Shown: positions 14,499 through 28,757 of the stretch, in pieces
How the letters are laid out: each line of letters begins with the position of its first letter
Position numbering within the stretch: the stretch's first letter is position 1
NCBI RefSeq assembly: GCF_964340395.1
Contig: NC_135556.1
Span: forward strand, 15,895,600-15,959,599
DNA: 64,000 nucleotides
From: Glandiceps talaboti
Lineage: Eukaryota; Hemichordata; Enteropneusta; Spengelidae
Direction of reading: 5' to 3'
Program-made: the position numbers and the translations under genes
Notes under the pieces: generated by a model
Database searches by the model: none
Told to the model about the DNA's origin: nothing
What the model saw: only the letters and a program-made list of their open reading frames with translations

Positions 14499-14626
14499 AG
14501 CCTGGAATCCATGCGGATTGGGATTTAAAATTTAAAATTTAAAATTTTGCTTTCCAATCATGAACTGATCATTTGTGATTGCAAAGCAAACTTTAAAATC
14601 TTCAATCCGCACATGGATTCAAGGCT
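14499..14626. mobile_element. Short hairpin element (MITE-like)
   Basis: AGCCTGGAATCCATGCGGAT at the left is matched by the inverted sequence ATCCGCACATGGATTCAAGGCT at the right. The interior continues the self-complementarity (TTTAAAATTT, then TTTGC, against GCAAA and TTTAAAATCTT). The whole unit is about 128 bp and could form one long hairpin. No clear target duplication or coding capacity was seen. Confidence 0.6.
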
Positions 14627-15954
14627 ACATTAGCTGTATCTGGAACATTTTTATTTAAAATAATGTTTTGTTAGGTACGATAACTTACTGGTAATATTAT
14701 ATCGCCGTTCACCGTGAACAGTTCTGCATCAGCTGACAGTGGTAAAACGTATGTTTTGTAGCTGTACACAATAAATCAAGTGAAATTGATTTTGGGGCCC
14801 ACACCCAAAATCAGCGCTCTCAACGGCGGTTTCAACCTGTTTTTGTACCACTTATGGATAATATTAATATATCGACCACTGGTTACCATGTACATTGTCT
14901 AATTATTGGCATTTTAACAATTTTCAGTGAATATATTGTGGTTGTCCAATCGAAATATGATAGTTCAGTTACAACTAGTAAAATTTTAACATCATGGTGA
15001 AATATTTAAAACGGAGCTTTCGCTTAAGATTTAAACTTGCCACTACACTATAGCAACCTACATATAATATTGAACCACTAATTAACAGATAAAATGTCCG
15101 AGGCTATTTACAAGTAAGTGACCAATTTTTAGTGAATATATCTTTGGTAATTTGATGAAAAAAATGTCCAAGTTGCAGCTAGTGCAGGTTTAAAATACTA
15201 CGAGCATTAATTGTTTGATTGTCGTACGATAAGATACTTGTCAAAAACGTTTTGAGTCATTTACTCGTAAAATTATGCTTTCTCGTGATTAAGTAGAAAC
15301 TAATATGGCGATTATGAACAAGTAAATTTATCATCTAGGTCACGTGCCTTCACAGATATGCTTGTATTTCAATATGGGAACTTAAGTTCACAGCCACTCA
15401 CGGCCACTTCAATGACAATAAAATGTTTTCCTTAGGTAGAGAGCGCCCCAGGCGGGGGGGGGGGGGGGGCAAATTTCCTGAAAATCAAGGCGCTTCAATT
15501 CTCTCCAAACTCTGCCACACGGAAGCTTGTTTAAATGACTTAGTGTTCATATAATTTTTAATCTCTATTTTACCCGATTTGTTTTTTTGTATTGATCTTA
15601 ACTAAGAATAGGTTGGGGTTTTCTTGAACAAACTAACAGCAAAACTCTAAAGAGTTTGTTTTTCAAGGCACATTCTACGTTAATTAGAAGAAGTTACAAA
15701 TTCCACCGAATGTTATTACAATTATTTAGATTAGTAACATTTAATTAACTACAAATAACGTCGAGGATTTATTACAAATTGCGTCAACAACTTAATTAAA
15801 AATAAAGTCGACCCTTGTTTTACAAATTATAGACACAAGTGATTACAAATAAGGTTGTTTTGACAAGTTACAACTCAGTACGAATCCAGCAAAGTGATTA
15901 GCTTGGCTAATATTGTTGTCTGTTGTTGATTTTCAAGTCTGTTTCTGCATATGA

Positions 15955-16611
15955 GATTCGGAAACTTCAAATGATTCAGAATTCTGCAGCTCGTTTAGTT
16001 ATTAGAGAGAAGTTGTGAGCATTTTGCTCATGGTTTGCCGCACACACGAGCAAAAAGTCATTCGAGGCAAAAATGATCAAACACGCTAGATATTTGGCTC
16101 ACAGCCCCGAACGTTCGAAATCTCATGAAAATTTACGCGCACACATGAGCTATATATCTGCTGAGCAAAATGGCACGAATGACTTTTTGCTCAGCACTTT
16201 GCTCGTGTGTGCGCCGGGCTTAACATTCAAATTACTTCATGGTTTTGCACCTGGCTATCTTAGTCAGTTACATACCCGTCGTAGCTCCAGCCGTGCTTTA
16301 CGCAGTAACTCATGGAACGACATTTACTTACACCGCAACCACTCAGCAATACTGCTTATTATGGTGACAGAGCATTCTCAATTTGTGCCCCACACTTGTG
16401 GAATGCTCTGCCATCGTATCTGTAGAGTGTCACTACATTCCTTTTATATAAATCAGGTCTTAAGACCTATTTCTTCAATAAGACTTTCGCTTGAGTCTGT
16501 TTTGTACACGTTTTTCTGTGCTTTGTAAAGCGTATTGTGATAGTTATCATGGAATGCGCGCTATATAAGAAAATTAGATTAGATTAGATTAGATTAGATT
16601 GGATTAGATTG
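15955..16611 (+). mobile_element. Decayed 3' end of a non-LTR (CR1/Jockey-like) retrotransposon
   Basis: Two pieces of the C-terminal part of a LINE-type reverse transcriptase can be read. The first is LQMIQNSAARLVIRE at about 15967-16011. The second, after an interruption, is FKLLHGFAPGYLSQL followed in shifted frames by AFSICAPHLWNALPS-like sequence up to about 16430. The unit ends in a (TTAGA)n-type tail at 16573-16611, as CR1-like elements do. About 30-40 residues usual between the two pieces are missing or replaced by the inverted-repeat segment at 16013-16221. It is not functional. Confidence 0.7.
16013..16221. mobile_element. Inverted-repeat segment inside the retrotransposon remnant
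   Basis: CACACACGAGCAAA and AAGTCATTCG near 16041-16067 are repeated inverted near 16168-16214 (CGAATGACTTTTTGCTC and TTTGCTCGTGTGTGCG). The right arm has about 10 extra bases. The length and arms suggest a small non-autonomous DNA element. Target duplications are not clear. Confidence 0.5.
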
Positions 16612-16903
16612 TTTCAGTTTGTTAGATTTCTAAAAAGCTGAGTAGATAGAATTGTTATTTATTGTATCCGTGTATTTAGATTCTTCTAATTGTCATGGTG
16701 ATGAGGATCGCCATATGTAACATCCGATCTGGAATACATGATTATTACATTCTAGTAGTCCATGATGTTGACGATTTCCAAGAGAAATATGCATCAGAAA
16801 ATAAATAGGCAAAACAACTCTCACACAAGCATTTGGGTTAATTGTAGATCTGTTCCGATCGCTCATATTACAATGTTAGTTGGTTGTTGTGGATTTGATC
16901 CAC

Positions 16904-17457
16904 TTAAACTTTGAATTCCATTCGAGCCTTGGCGATTCTCTGTGCCAACAATGGTTGATTTCCTTCAGACTCATGATGAGTCAAAAACGGTGTCTTCTCA
17001 TTAGGTATATCCATATTCCACTGTGGATAATGAAATGTTAGATTGAAGTATCTAGCCCATCTTTTGAATACGTACTTCTCCGTCATAAACCGATGCCCCT
17101 CCTTGAGATCAATTTCATGCTTCCTAGCGAACATACATTCGGATGGAAGGCTGTCCTTATAGTAATGGAATGGTTTATCCTGTCTGTAGCTTATTCTGTT
17201 GATAATGAAATAAAAAAAAAAGGTAAGATAATATAACACAAGATTAGATAACAGTCTCGGGCATTTTAAGTGTCCTATGAATGAGTAATGAGTAATGAGT
17301 ATTTGCCTTTGAAGGCATTGATAATAAACTGCATAAACGCAAGTAATCACCACATCACGTCCAGTCTGCGCAGGCGTCTGTTCTTTCCTTACATTTATAT
17401 GCAACGCTCATACATTTATGTTCATATAGTATGTATGTATGTATGTATGTATGTATG

Positions 17458-17488
<31 letters not shown>

Positions 17489-19176
17489 TATGTATGTGTG
17501 TATGTATGTATGTATGTATGTATGTATGTATGTATGTATGTATGTATGTATGTATGTGTGTATGTGTGTATGTGTGTATGTGTGTGTGTCTGTCTGTCTG
17601 TCTGTATGTATGTATGTATGTATGTATGTATGTATGTATGTATGTATGTATGTATGTATGTATGTATGTATGTATGTATGTATGCATGTATGTATGTATG
17701 TATGTATGTATGTATGTGTGTATGTATGTGTGTGTGTGGGGGGGGTGGGTGGGTGGGTGGGTGGGTGGGCGGGTGGGTGGATGGATGGATACCTGCCTGA
17801 ATAAAGGAATGAATTGACTTCGAAAACATAGTTTGGAACTGTCAACTGACACACTGATATAATTTTATGGCACATTGATATATTGTAGTGTTTTTATTTT
17901 CAACTTACCGATTGCAGTGGTCAGATTCAACCATACCATATACTTTGACGTGCTTACACGTTTTTATGGCAAATATTATGCTGTACCAACCAGTTGACAA
18001 CCACGAACCGCTGGAATCTCTATATAATAAATGAAAGATGAGAAAAAGTCGAAAGTTGCAAAGGGTTTAACTGACCTCTTGATAAGGATATGTCATGCGA
18101 AATTAGGCTTATAAATAACATTGTTATATGTAATTTTACAGCCAGCGACAAGCAAGCACGAAAAAGCAGAACTTGATAGAAACTAGAATTCTGCAACAGA
18201 TATTCAGAACATTTGTGTGTTAGAAGTGTTGAACTGACAGTTCACGTGTCTTTCGACTGTTTTAGAATAGCGCTAAGCTTTCTACAATTTTTTTTTCATC
18301 TTTTATTTATGTATTTCTTGATAGATTATGTCGATTTTATTTGAGGATGCGCCACTACAACTCTAGCTGTGCATGTTAAGAACTCTTCACCAAATCTGAA
18401 AACATCAAGATTAGTGTGTGTGAAGATAATTGCATCAAACATTGAATTGAGTGAAAGAAGCATTGCCAGAGAGGAGCCTCGGAAGGGATAGAAATACGTC
18501 AGGTAGTATGCAACGCCCGCTTGCGGTCATATGACTGTCCCCATTGACTCGTATACAGTATTGACGAAAGAAGGCTGAGTGATTTAACAGAAATGAACCA
18601 GGTACAGTATTTCCGCTCTGAGTTCGGAACTAATAAAAAAAATTGCCAAGTGTTACCAAACCTAATTCATTTGTTTACTTTCAATGTTAGTTCCACTTTT
18701 TCGATACTATATAGCCAGTCACTGGTCGTATGTTGTTCGGCTTGTAAAATAACGAGCTCCTGCCTGTCTAGAGTGTCTAAATATAAGCTTTTCAACTGAA
18801 AAGAAAACAACTTTCCAATAAGTTTGGGTTGCAAACTTGACTTTGCGTCTGTCGAATATAAAACAAGTTTGTGAACAGTTTATGTTGTTAAAGCTTCCGA
18901 GTCCCATGCGGTGATCACCGATGAGAGGACGCCTCTAAAATACAAATTAATATACTCCGAGTCCTCAGGAGGATGTTGCTTGCTTACGAGTAGCCTACCT
19001 GTAGACTCGAAGGGCTAGCGCAACTACGTAATTGATATCCTAACAACTGACATTTCGGGTTTTTTAATTACTTAAAGATAACGAGGGAAATGTTCGAAAA
19101 ATAAAGATAGCAGAATAGTATAGAAGTCTGCAGATTGGCTAGCTTATCATTACGAGTTCAATTATGGAAAAAGACT

Positions 19177-19243
<67 letters not shown>

Positions 19244-20614
19244 CCAAAAAGATGATCACTTTTACCTATTCTTGCCGGTTTCTTTCTCGAAGAGTTTGTC
19301 GATGTGGATTAGTTGGTCTTCAGTTGTTCTATAAATATCTAAGTCCCTGTAGTTTTTTAGCAACCGTATTGACTCACCCTTTACCATACTCATAATCTGC
19401 CTAGTATTACCGCTCCATATTATAAGCTTATCGGGCAGTTTTTCTCTTTCAAACAGCTGCTCTTTTTCAAACATTTCATATTGTAGATTAACAAAACTGG
19501 CAATTCGTACGTTCGTTTTTGACCCAACATCACTCTCATAGCCTTTAGTTGGTGCGCTATTCATCCGTATAACACAATCAGCATTGTCTATTTCAGATCC
19601 AGCATTGGTGCCGAGTAACTGACCGGATGTTGACACAACAGCACATACGTCACAGGGTAGTTTCAGAACCTTAGTTGTGAAAAGAAAAGAAAACAGTCAT
19701 TTAGTATACGTACTTTCTGATTTTGCTGACCTAAGTAGCATATTGATTATAGATCACAAAAGTAATCATAACAAGGTTTTATCTTAAAGTGGCCATATGG
19801 ATGAGAATTTGGTATTTATTTTGGATTTTTATTTGATAAAACAGCTTCACCATGTTTTTCTACTTGAAAAAATAATGTGAAATAACATATACCAAGTCTA
19901 TGTTCATAACTCAATAAACTACAAAACATTAAACAATGTGTAAAATGTTTGTTATTGTACGTACAATAACAAACTTTTTACATTTTGCATCTTTTTGCAA
20001 TGTTACAGTATATATGAAAATTCTATAATATTGTATTGTATAAAACAATTTGCAAGGGGTTAGTATCTGAAAGTGAAAACAGTGCCAAACATGTTCTAGT
20101 ATTGGCAAATATCAATTTGAAAACATTTAGAATATGTCCTATTTGATAACTTATGCGATCATGACTGACACATACTAGAATTTAAACTGACCTGGCGATC
20201 ATCGGTGACTTTAACATATCCGTACGGGTCATGTCGAAACCACTCTACGGTTGTAACCCTTCGGAACTCCTCCTGTGGCTTCATCACTAGTACTAGCCCT
20301 CTACCTTCAATAAATTCATCAACTTGTTTGGAGATTTTCTGCGAATCTCTCAATATTGGTACGACTTGTTGTACGTTGTCAGCATTTTCTCCGCACAGGA
20401 GTGGGATGGTATTCTTGGAGTCATCAGGATATGTTATAGGTGAACACATCAGATATTTACCGTCGACAGACAATTTCACTATGTTTTCATTGTTTTTACT
20501 CAGTACTATACCTTTTGAATCGTTAGAAAACCAATACAGTATCATCAGCAGTTCAAAGACGGCTACCAAACTGACAAGTGCAAATCTTTTCTTTAGATCC
20601 ATCGGACCGGGCAA
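16904..20614 (-). CDS. Gene B: GT29 sialyltransferase, ST6GalNAc-like (4 exons, 409 aa)
   Basis: Exons on the minus strand: 20614-20192, 19669-19266, 18019-17909 and 17195-16904. Phases are 0, 2 and 2, identical to gene A, and the total of 1230 nt gives 409 codons plus stop. The N-terminus carries a membrane anchor (residues about 11-29, [18 protein letters not shown]), so a type II Golgi protein. The stem contains CSPITYP and LLCGEN. Motif L begins at CDVC and includes [18 protein letters not shown]. Motif S includes [10 protein letters not shown] and VYGMV. Motif III is HYY, and motif VS is GHRFMTE. The start could also be the second Met, four residues on. The terminal exon is longer than in gene A. 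A 0.35-kb microsatellite lies in its third intron and a (CA)n tract in its second. Acceptor specificity cannot be read from sequence. Confidence 0.88.
17430..17790. repeat. (TATG)n compound microsatellite in intron 3 of gene B
   Basis: TATG tetramers with TGTG and TCTG blocks (17555-17605), ending in a GGTG/GGGTGG tract near 17738-17785. It lies between exons 18019-17909 and 17195-16904. The long Tyr-Val-Cys-Met and His-Thr frames are artefacts. Confidence 0.97.
19181..19241. repeat. (CA)n microsatellite in intron 2 of gene B
   Basis: About 30 CA dinucleotides ending roughly 25 bp from the donor of the motif-L exon (19266). On the transcribed strand this is a (TG)n tract, very near the splice donor. 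Confidence 0.95.
19937..19984. repeat. Near-perfect palindrome in intron 1 of gene B
   Basis: TGTTTGTTATTGTAC is followed with no spacer by GTACAATAACAAAC, and the complementarity extends outwards with one mismatch over about 24 bp per arm. It could extrude as a cruciform or form a hairpin in the transcript. Confidence 0.8.
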
Positions 20615-21339
20615 ATCAATGGGTTTTCTTGTCCGTTATTCCCTAATGAATTTAAGACAAAGGAAAATTAAAGTTAGAGAACGATCACTTGATTATTTTG
20701 GTATAATTGTATGAAGATTGTCGTGATAATGGCAGTAGGTTGACCTGTGAATATACTTATTGGTTACTTCGTACACATCTTATCTCAGTACTCTGGGTTG
20801 GAAACCGCTCAGCGTCTGCTGGATTTTGATTTTAAAAAATTAACTAGATCTGTATGATGTTCAGTTTGACCATGCCTCGCAACGCATGAGGTACTCCGGT
20901 TTCCCCCTGCAACACCGAGGCACAGGGGCGCTGCTCCATGGCGACCATTTAACAAATATTTCCTAATTTATTTACAAATGAATATTACTTTATATATTAG
21001 ATATGTTTTCTGCATATTTATAGAATTTACAACAGGACGGGCTTGAGGAGATAGAAAGAGGACGGGATATGAGCAAAATGAATGGGGAGGAGGTGGGGAA
21101 AGGGGGTGAAATTTAAATTCTGGTGGCTGAAGGGAGGGACTTGAAATTTTGGTCATTGAACTGTATTATGTAGTATATTTATGACAAATAATCGTTCTTT
21201 ACGAGTGGAGAGAGTTTGGCAATTCCCTTTAAAATACTACACGTACCCGTTAACATTCGTAGTATGTTGGTCTGATTCGAAAACACTTGTCAATGAGCAT
21301 TCATATAATTCTCGCAAACCAGAGCTGTTACTTTTCTTC

Positions 21340-21660
21340 CGCGACGTCGGCATTGCGAAATAACGGTGTGTCGTACACGGTGCCGTAAAAGAGGCTGTAG
21401 TTTACGATGATGATTCATTTCTACAAAGATCAAAGGCAGTATAGTCGGAGAGCGAGCGGGACCGAAACCACCTGTACTGTGTCGCCGCGATTCACACAAT
21501 TTCTTCATGATATGCTTAGCGCTAGAACCGTCACGTGATTGGCGTGATGTGCACTCCACTAGTTTACATACACTCAGACTGCATACACCGTACACGTTAC
21601 TTTTTGTTAGAATTTTGACGGTGAGCACGTACATGACACTCGAATGAGACGCTCTGTGTG
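21340..21660 (-). promoter_or_regulatory. Candidate promoter of gene B
   Basis: A CpG-enriched patch about 0.7-1 kb upstream of the gene B start. It contains an E-box CACGTG at 21532-21537 directly next to ATTGG (an inverted CCAAT box) at 21538-21542. No TATA element was seen. Function is inferred from position and composition only. Confidence 0.3.
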
Positions 21661-22589
21661 CCCACTGGGTAAAGTCTCGCTATGGTTGATATTTCCATGT
21701 AATGCAGCACTGGATCAGCGTACACATTGGCACTTGTTGAATGTCTAAAACCACCAAAACTCACACTGTGGGCTATATACTATACTACTTTATAGTTCAG
21801 CCATGCCATAGACAGGGGAGAGGGTATAGCAGCGATTGTTACATTAAAAGTTGTGCCCGGTTGGTCGCATGGTCAGGGTGTTTTGATATATGTCACTGAT
21901 AGACGTAGCAAAAGAAACCAAACCGATTTTGGCAATCGTCTCTTTGGTATTAGAATTTATTAAACGGCACTCGATCTAAGCAATGTTAATCAAGCAATCT
22001 GTTTATGCTTACCAACATATCCTGTGTATGACCTCGATGGAGGGTGACATGTATGCAACATGGCAGTGTTTGGTTAATTAACTAGTCTCGTTAATGTTTA
22101 ACTAAACTAGTGTATGTTGGGAGATAGACATACACTTCGTTCACACACCTTAGAGGTGTGAAACAGCGAGTATATATGAGAATATATTCCTCAGTGCAAA
22201 GTTCAACATATGTGAAATTGTGTCTCTGGGTTTTGTCAACCATCTCATGAAGAACTTAGAGGTACACAATATGATAACCCGAATGACACACTGATTTTAG
22301 TAAATGTAACCAACTATTTATCTTTTTTATTTATCTGTTTTTAGGTTAGACAATTGCAAATTTGGGTTTGCCACATTGCAAATTATTTTGCTTTTAACCA
22401 ATAACGTGGAATGGTGGTATTTTGGATTTTCCCTGGTAACAGGTTTCAGATTATTTTACGAATGAGAATAGGCAATTTGACATTAAACTATTCTAGTGTT
22501 GAGGTAGCTTCACTCTCTCTAGGAACCTTAAGTAATTACAATGTGGGAGAAGAGTGTCGGGGGGGGGGGGAGGATCAGGCCCTGACTGT

Positions 22590-22820
22590 TGAGTAAAGTG
22601 TGACGCTCCCCCGATTCCGGGTTGTGCTAAAAAGTGGCCCTCCCCCAATTTCCTTTCTAAAACATGACCCCCCTGTTACAAGTAAAATATTTCAAAATTA
22701 TGGGTTCAAATAATGTTGTCAGACACATGTGACCCTCCCCTAATCCCACTTTTTAAAATTTGACCCTCCCCAAGAGCCCATTTGTAAAATGTGACCCCTA
22801 TTCCCCCTCCCCCTCGTAAA
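22590..22820. repeat. C-rich dispersed repeat
   Basis: Repeated phrases of the type 'TGACCCTCCCC...TTTTAAAA' occur here about five times. The same kind of sequence recurs at about 36430-36515. It looks like a decayed interspersed repeat with internal periodicity of about 40 bp. Confidence 0.5.
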
Positions 22821-23164
22821 TACACCAGGCCACTATAAATCAGTGGAGACTCCCTAAGACGCAATCTCTGAAAAGAAAATAACACCTTCGATAAGTAATA
22901 ACATGGAACTCAGACCACTATACAAAATATATTTCCTATAGTTTATAGTTGTTTGAGCATGGAATTAGTTGTTTTTTATTTCCAGCTTGTTGATAATATA
23001 ATAATGAGAATCTAATAAAGGAGCTAACATCAACGAGTTGTGCTAATCGTCCGTCTCCAAATAGTTAAAATCTAAAGTATTTGTAGAATCAGAAATATTA
23101 TTAGAGCTGCAGCGGTTACAGCTACACAAATACGTTTACCGGAGTACGCTATTACAAGTCATTA

Positions 23165-23830
<666 letters not shown>

Positions 23831-24490
23831 ATAATGTATTGAGAGTAAAATTGGGATATTGAAGATAATTTTCAAGTACTCTATGGCTTTCGATAATATG
23901 TATTGTTTGAAATTTTATGCCACTAAATAGCCTCCTACAGGGTTGTTTTTTTTTTTAAATGCTTACCGTGGAAGGGGACACCCTCTCCCATACCCTCACC
24001 ACTAGCTATTATCCGGAATGCTGTTACTGCCTAACATTAAGATTGAAAGATAGAACCCCGTTGACTAAGCATCTCCAAGTACAGTCCAATGTGAGACCTT
24101 TTTCGCAAAGCCCATATATTTGTAAAGAAATCTCTCATTGTTAAGAATGGATGCTTATGTTGATTTCCACTGTTAATTTAATGTAGTGTACCATACTGTA
24201 CATCTCTGAAGTGGAAGAGAGAAGAACAGAAAGGCCTCTCAGCCAGAGATTCTTACAAACTCTATTTTAGACAGGTTGCGCGATACAGAACTGGTGAAAT
24301 GACTTCAATTTCTAGACTACAAGATATGAGTTCCATGATTCAATGAGACAGTCAACGGTGGTAGATGTAGAGCTCAGCGCAGCGCAGCAAATGAAGAGGT
24401 AATAGTTGGAACAACATGATATAATTGCATCTGTAATGTCTTTTCTATTAAAGCATACAAAATGTAATTATAATAATTAACTTTGCATAC

Positions 24491-24910
24491 CTTAGCATGG
24501 TCATTTACATACAGGTATTCGTCTGGATACCCGTCAAAGACGCTGTCCAATGTTCGGTCTGGAATTCTAAACGTTTCACTACTTTTATTTGGGTCAGATT
24601 CTGGTTTCCTCGTCACGTTTCTTCTCAGATTCTCTTCAGGTTTGGTTGTTTGTCTCTCGACATGGTTCATATCGGTTTGCAGTTTTGTGTCTTGAAAATT
24701 ATCTCCACATAAGAGAGAAAATGTTGGGGACATCGTATCATTTCCCTTTGGAAAGTAAGACACCGTCCTGCCATGAATATTCAAGCGGAGCTGTTGTCGT
24801 CTTGGCTGCACTGTAACACTTGTTTGACTATAATGTTTCAAGTAAATCAGCAAGACACATATTTGAGTAGCTGTTAATATGAATATTAGTAAACCTTTGT
24901 TTCGCATCAT
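24491..24910 (-). CDS. Extra sialyltransferase first exon (type II anchor and stem)
   Basis: The minus-strand frame begins at MMRNKGLLIFILTATQICV (upstream Met at 24955 also in frame) and ends GYPDEYLYVNDHAK before the donor GTATGC, phase 0. It has a membrane segment at residues 6-24. Like the first exon of gene B it contains an LLCG[DE]N motif and ends with a tyrosine-rich G-Y-x-V-x-D sequence at the same phase. No motif-L, S or VS exon follows before gene B's own first exon at 20614. It could be an alternative first exon that splices to 19669-19266 of gene B, or the surviving exon of a third gene. Splicing to gene B would keep the frame. Confidence 0.6.
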
Positions 24911-25916
24911 ACCCGTTATAGACAGTATTGCTAACGTCTTACCAAATAAGCACACGCAGCCGATGCGATGTCAAAAGCTCGAGCACAGGATTGGATATGA
25001 TACAAAGCTATAGACTATTTCCACTCTATATGTGTGGAACAATGTGCGCGATTTGACAGATTAACATCCTTTGGTGTGTTTACTCGGCAAGTAATATCAG
25101 AAATATCAAATCATTATTTTTTATGTTATAATCATGTTCGTGCAAAACACAACTGATGCGAACAGTATGCAAGTATTATTAATATGACGGAGTTATAAAT
25201 AATCTTGAATATACATGCATGGACATGACAACAAAATCAACACGTCATCAACACATGAGTAGACATCCATGTGATGTCGAGCGAGAATAATCACCAACAC
25301 TAAATTATGCAAGATATAGCGATAGCATATCGTTGGAGGTAGCTGCAACAATACGTGCAGTGTTAGTTTTATATTTTTGTTTGTGAATATTTTATCACCC
25401 AGGAGTTTGTGTTCAACATTAACACTACAAATCAACTGTATAAACTCAAAGAGACGGTGCGATGCAAGCCCCAGGGCTCACAATTTGGGCGGATTTTCTC
25501 TAAATTACGTGTTACGCCTTACCAGCCAAAAAACGGCGAAATTCGATCCTTGTTACACGATCCTTGTTACAGTTGAGTGAGATTGGCTTTTCCATTCTAC
25601 GACGTGGATGGGTTGGATGAATAAGCCACAAATTACTTCCAGTACGCCTGAATGCACAAGCCAAGCGATCAATTCTCAAAAAATATTGAAATTGTCGGTT
25701 GATAACAAATTTCCTGTATTAAGTGAAGGAACAGACTTTGTATGCTATTGACGAAATTGTTAATTATCATGAAGACTGTTATCTTGTTTATAGCATATTT
25801 AGTTTCAAGTCCGAGAAAGATATATAGGTCCCACAGCATAATATGGCCATTATACAGCTGGGGCAATATAAAATGACAGTCGCATATCGCATAACTACAC
25901 TGTTGGTTGTCATATC

Positions 25917-26072
25917 ACGTTGCCCCGACAACCGACTAATGTGACCGGGTGTATGAAAGCGAGCAAGTGTATATGAAAATAGGAGATATGGTGACGTTGC
26001 CCCGACAACCGACTAATGTGACCCGGTGTCAGTATGAAAGCGAGCAAGTGTATATGAAAATAGGAGATGGTG
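25917..26072. repeat. Tandem duplication of about 76 bp
   Basis: Two head-to-tail copies start with ACGTTGCCCCGACAACCG, at 25917 and 25993. The second has a 4-bp insertion (TGTCAGTATG against TGTATG). The low divergence suggests a recent event. Confidence 0.9.
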
Positions 26073-27534
26073 ATGAAATGATATACTGGTAATGAACAAT
26101 ATAGTCAAGTCATCACCACAAAGGGAAGAGTGATATTCGTTGGAAATATAATTCGTAGATCCGAGCAAGTCACTGCTATCGCCGAGTAAATTTGTGTGTT
26201 GGGTGATTTTCAATTCGTTGCATATCTGTGAACTGTGTCGAATCTATTTCTGTTCCAGTCAAGATTATGAATATATTTTTCTCACAAAATCGGAACCAGG
26301 CGTGGATGCACGGTTTGCCAATTAATATTTGGCAGTTTGTTTTCTCATGTGGATGAAATGTGATGTTGACAATGTATGGAGAGCTGGGCTTCCCCATGTC
26401 TACTAGTATGTATAGAATGTTATCGAATTGTGTTTGATTAAAGAATTATTTCATATGATCACGAGGGTGATGGTGGTTTTACGTCCGATCCGCCGGTATG
26501 AATATGCATGTAATTACTTGAATTTTAATAGTTCTGTGTAGACTGTATGGCTTCATCGTACGTGTATCAATTCGTAATGTACACAATAAAAAATACCTTC
26601 TATACATTAGTCATCGTGAGCAACTAACTTTACATACTGAACGTAATTCAAGCAGTTATTTACTTGTTCGAATCATAATCTGCACAAGTACGACTCTTAC
26701 GAGTGGAAATATCGATTTTATATCTAACTGTACATCATCGTACACAGTGGTACGATCACAATGACATCATCGAATATGGCCAATACCATGAAATTATTGG
26801 AGTGAATTAGCGCCCTCAGTAATCTTATCGTTTCTTTTCCTCCTTTCGTGTTTTTCCCATGACCCTCTACGTTCCGCCATTGCCTGTTTACAGTGCAATG
26901 CACTTTTCTGTAGACGGGAAGAACGGTAAGTAATTGCATCCGCCGGCTAGCTGGATGGACACTGCTTCCAAGCTCATTCGCATTATATGAATCATACTTC
27001 AATTGTGATAAAAATTGATGTTTTGTAAATACAGAGTAGCCAATGTACACTGCAAGTTTATTTCTTTAATTCAAATCATTTCCATGTAAAACATAATTAC
27101 CTTCAATGACAATATTAAAATATGAAGATATATTATTATAATATTAAACTACATATTTCATCAATCTTGAGTAATATATACATACCTGAAATAGATATAA
27201 AACATGACAGAATTTGACAACAAAGAGCAATTGCATTGGGGAACGAAAGAGGTGATATCTGATACAACTTGAAGCGCCATCACTTTTTTGTATAAAGTAG
27301 TCCGCTCCATTTTAAAACTCAACCATTGATTTTTTTTTCTCATCATACTGTTGTACATGTTACAAAATATATTAAATTATGCTTCCACTGAGGTGAATTT
27401 AAGTCAAAGGTGAACAATTTTTGATGAAGTTCAATTATTATAATATTCTAGCACAGATTGCACTTTACACAAAGCAGGTGATCTTGGTTCTACCATATTA
27501 AGTAGAAGTTAAACTATATATTATATGTCCTAAG

Positions 27535-27990
27535 TTACTGTATGGATATTGTGAGAATTACAAAAGCAATTAATTGCCATTGTTGGCCAAATTTTATGTC
27601 GTTGGGAAAATGCAACCGTAAGCTACTTGAAACATAACCTGTATGGTATTGTATGAATAGCATGAAAAATTGCCACCATTGGGTGAATTTAATGAAGGTG
27701 AAAAAATAAGTAACAAACATACCATGTATGCTATTGTACAAATAGTGTGGAAATTGCCATCACTGGACAAATTTTATGACTGGGGGGAAAATAGGTAATA
27801 AATGTACTCTGTATGGGTATTGTATGAATAGCATGAAAACTACCATCATTCAGCAAATGTTATAACTGTTGGGAAAATAAGTAATAAATGTATTCTGTAT
27901 AGTATTGTAATATTTATATACATAGAGTGACATTTACAACAATAAAAATTGCCATCAAGTGATCAAATTTGACAAGGTTGAAAAAATAAG
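27535..27990. repeat. Diverged minisatellite, about 90-100 bp unit
   Basis: Around five units share GTATGG-TATTGTATGAATAGCATGAAAA, TTGCCATCATTGG, AAATTTTATGAC and GGGAAAATAAGTAATAAATGTA. Units differ by about 10-20 percent. Confidence 0.7.
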
Positions 27991-28757
27991 ATTCTTTAAT
28001 TTACATATTGCAACATGGAACAAACTGGTCATCAACACATCAACACTCATCCATCACAACCTAGTACAAAACTGTTCCAAGGTATATTGTAACACAAGAC
28101 ATAAGGTCAGTGAAGAATCAAGATGGCATGTCACCCTTTGATTGAAATAGGTCTGTGCATTATCAGAAATGACAGGAGACACACACATTTACACATACAC
28201 TGTCTGCATTTAATCTATTCCTATATCTGTTCTAGGTTCAGTACGTGTTGGGGGGGGGGGGGCGCTAGTAAAAGTATAAAAGTGTAATTGGTAACGACAC
28301 TGCAGTTACTATACTAATAAAAGTACAGAACTTCAAATGTTTATATATTAATGCTGCAAATCATATTCTCTTAGAAGTGTTCTACATAGGAGGACACAGT
28401 AAATAACATATATACAGCCATCCCTTCAAACACTTAAACACATGCCTATACACTTTCATAGCATTACCGGGTATGAATCTAACCCTCTTCAGGTGGGTTA
28501 AAACACAGACAAGTAACACGTTACTTGTATAGATGAAGGAAATATTAAGCACATAAGGATTTCATCATTGATATGCAAATTAGGTGTACATGTCTGTGGT
28601 TAAAAAACACATAGTAAGAGCACAATATCATACACATAGCAATGTCCGCTAAATAATATTACTACTAATAGAAGATCCCCAGGACAGAAGAAATTGAACA
28701 TGTTGACTATTTACAAAGTAAGATATTAACATACTGTGAAACAAGGCCATGGTCTGT

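Larger units (their letters stand above)
12605..16903. other. Region between sialyltransferase genes A and B
   Basis: No host gene recognised. It should contain the 5' flank and promoter of gene A (just above 12604) and the 3' flank of gene B (below 16904). It holds microsatellites at 12901-12952 and 13094-13348, a hairpin element at 14499-14626, and a decayed retrotransposon with a nested inverted repeat at 15955-16611. A TTTATT at 16658-16663 reads AATAAA on the minus strand and is a candidate polyadenylation signal for gene B. Confidence 0.55.

Noticed and set aside
20205-20714. 169-codon plus-strand frame
   Set aside because: Antisense shadow of the first exon of gene B, which has homology and fitting splice sites.
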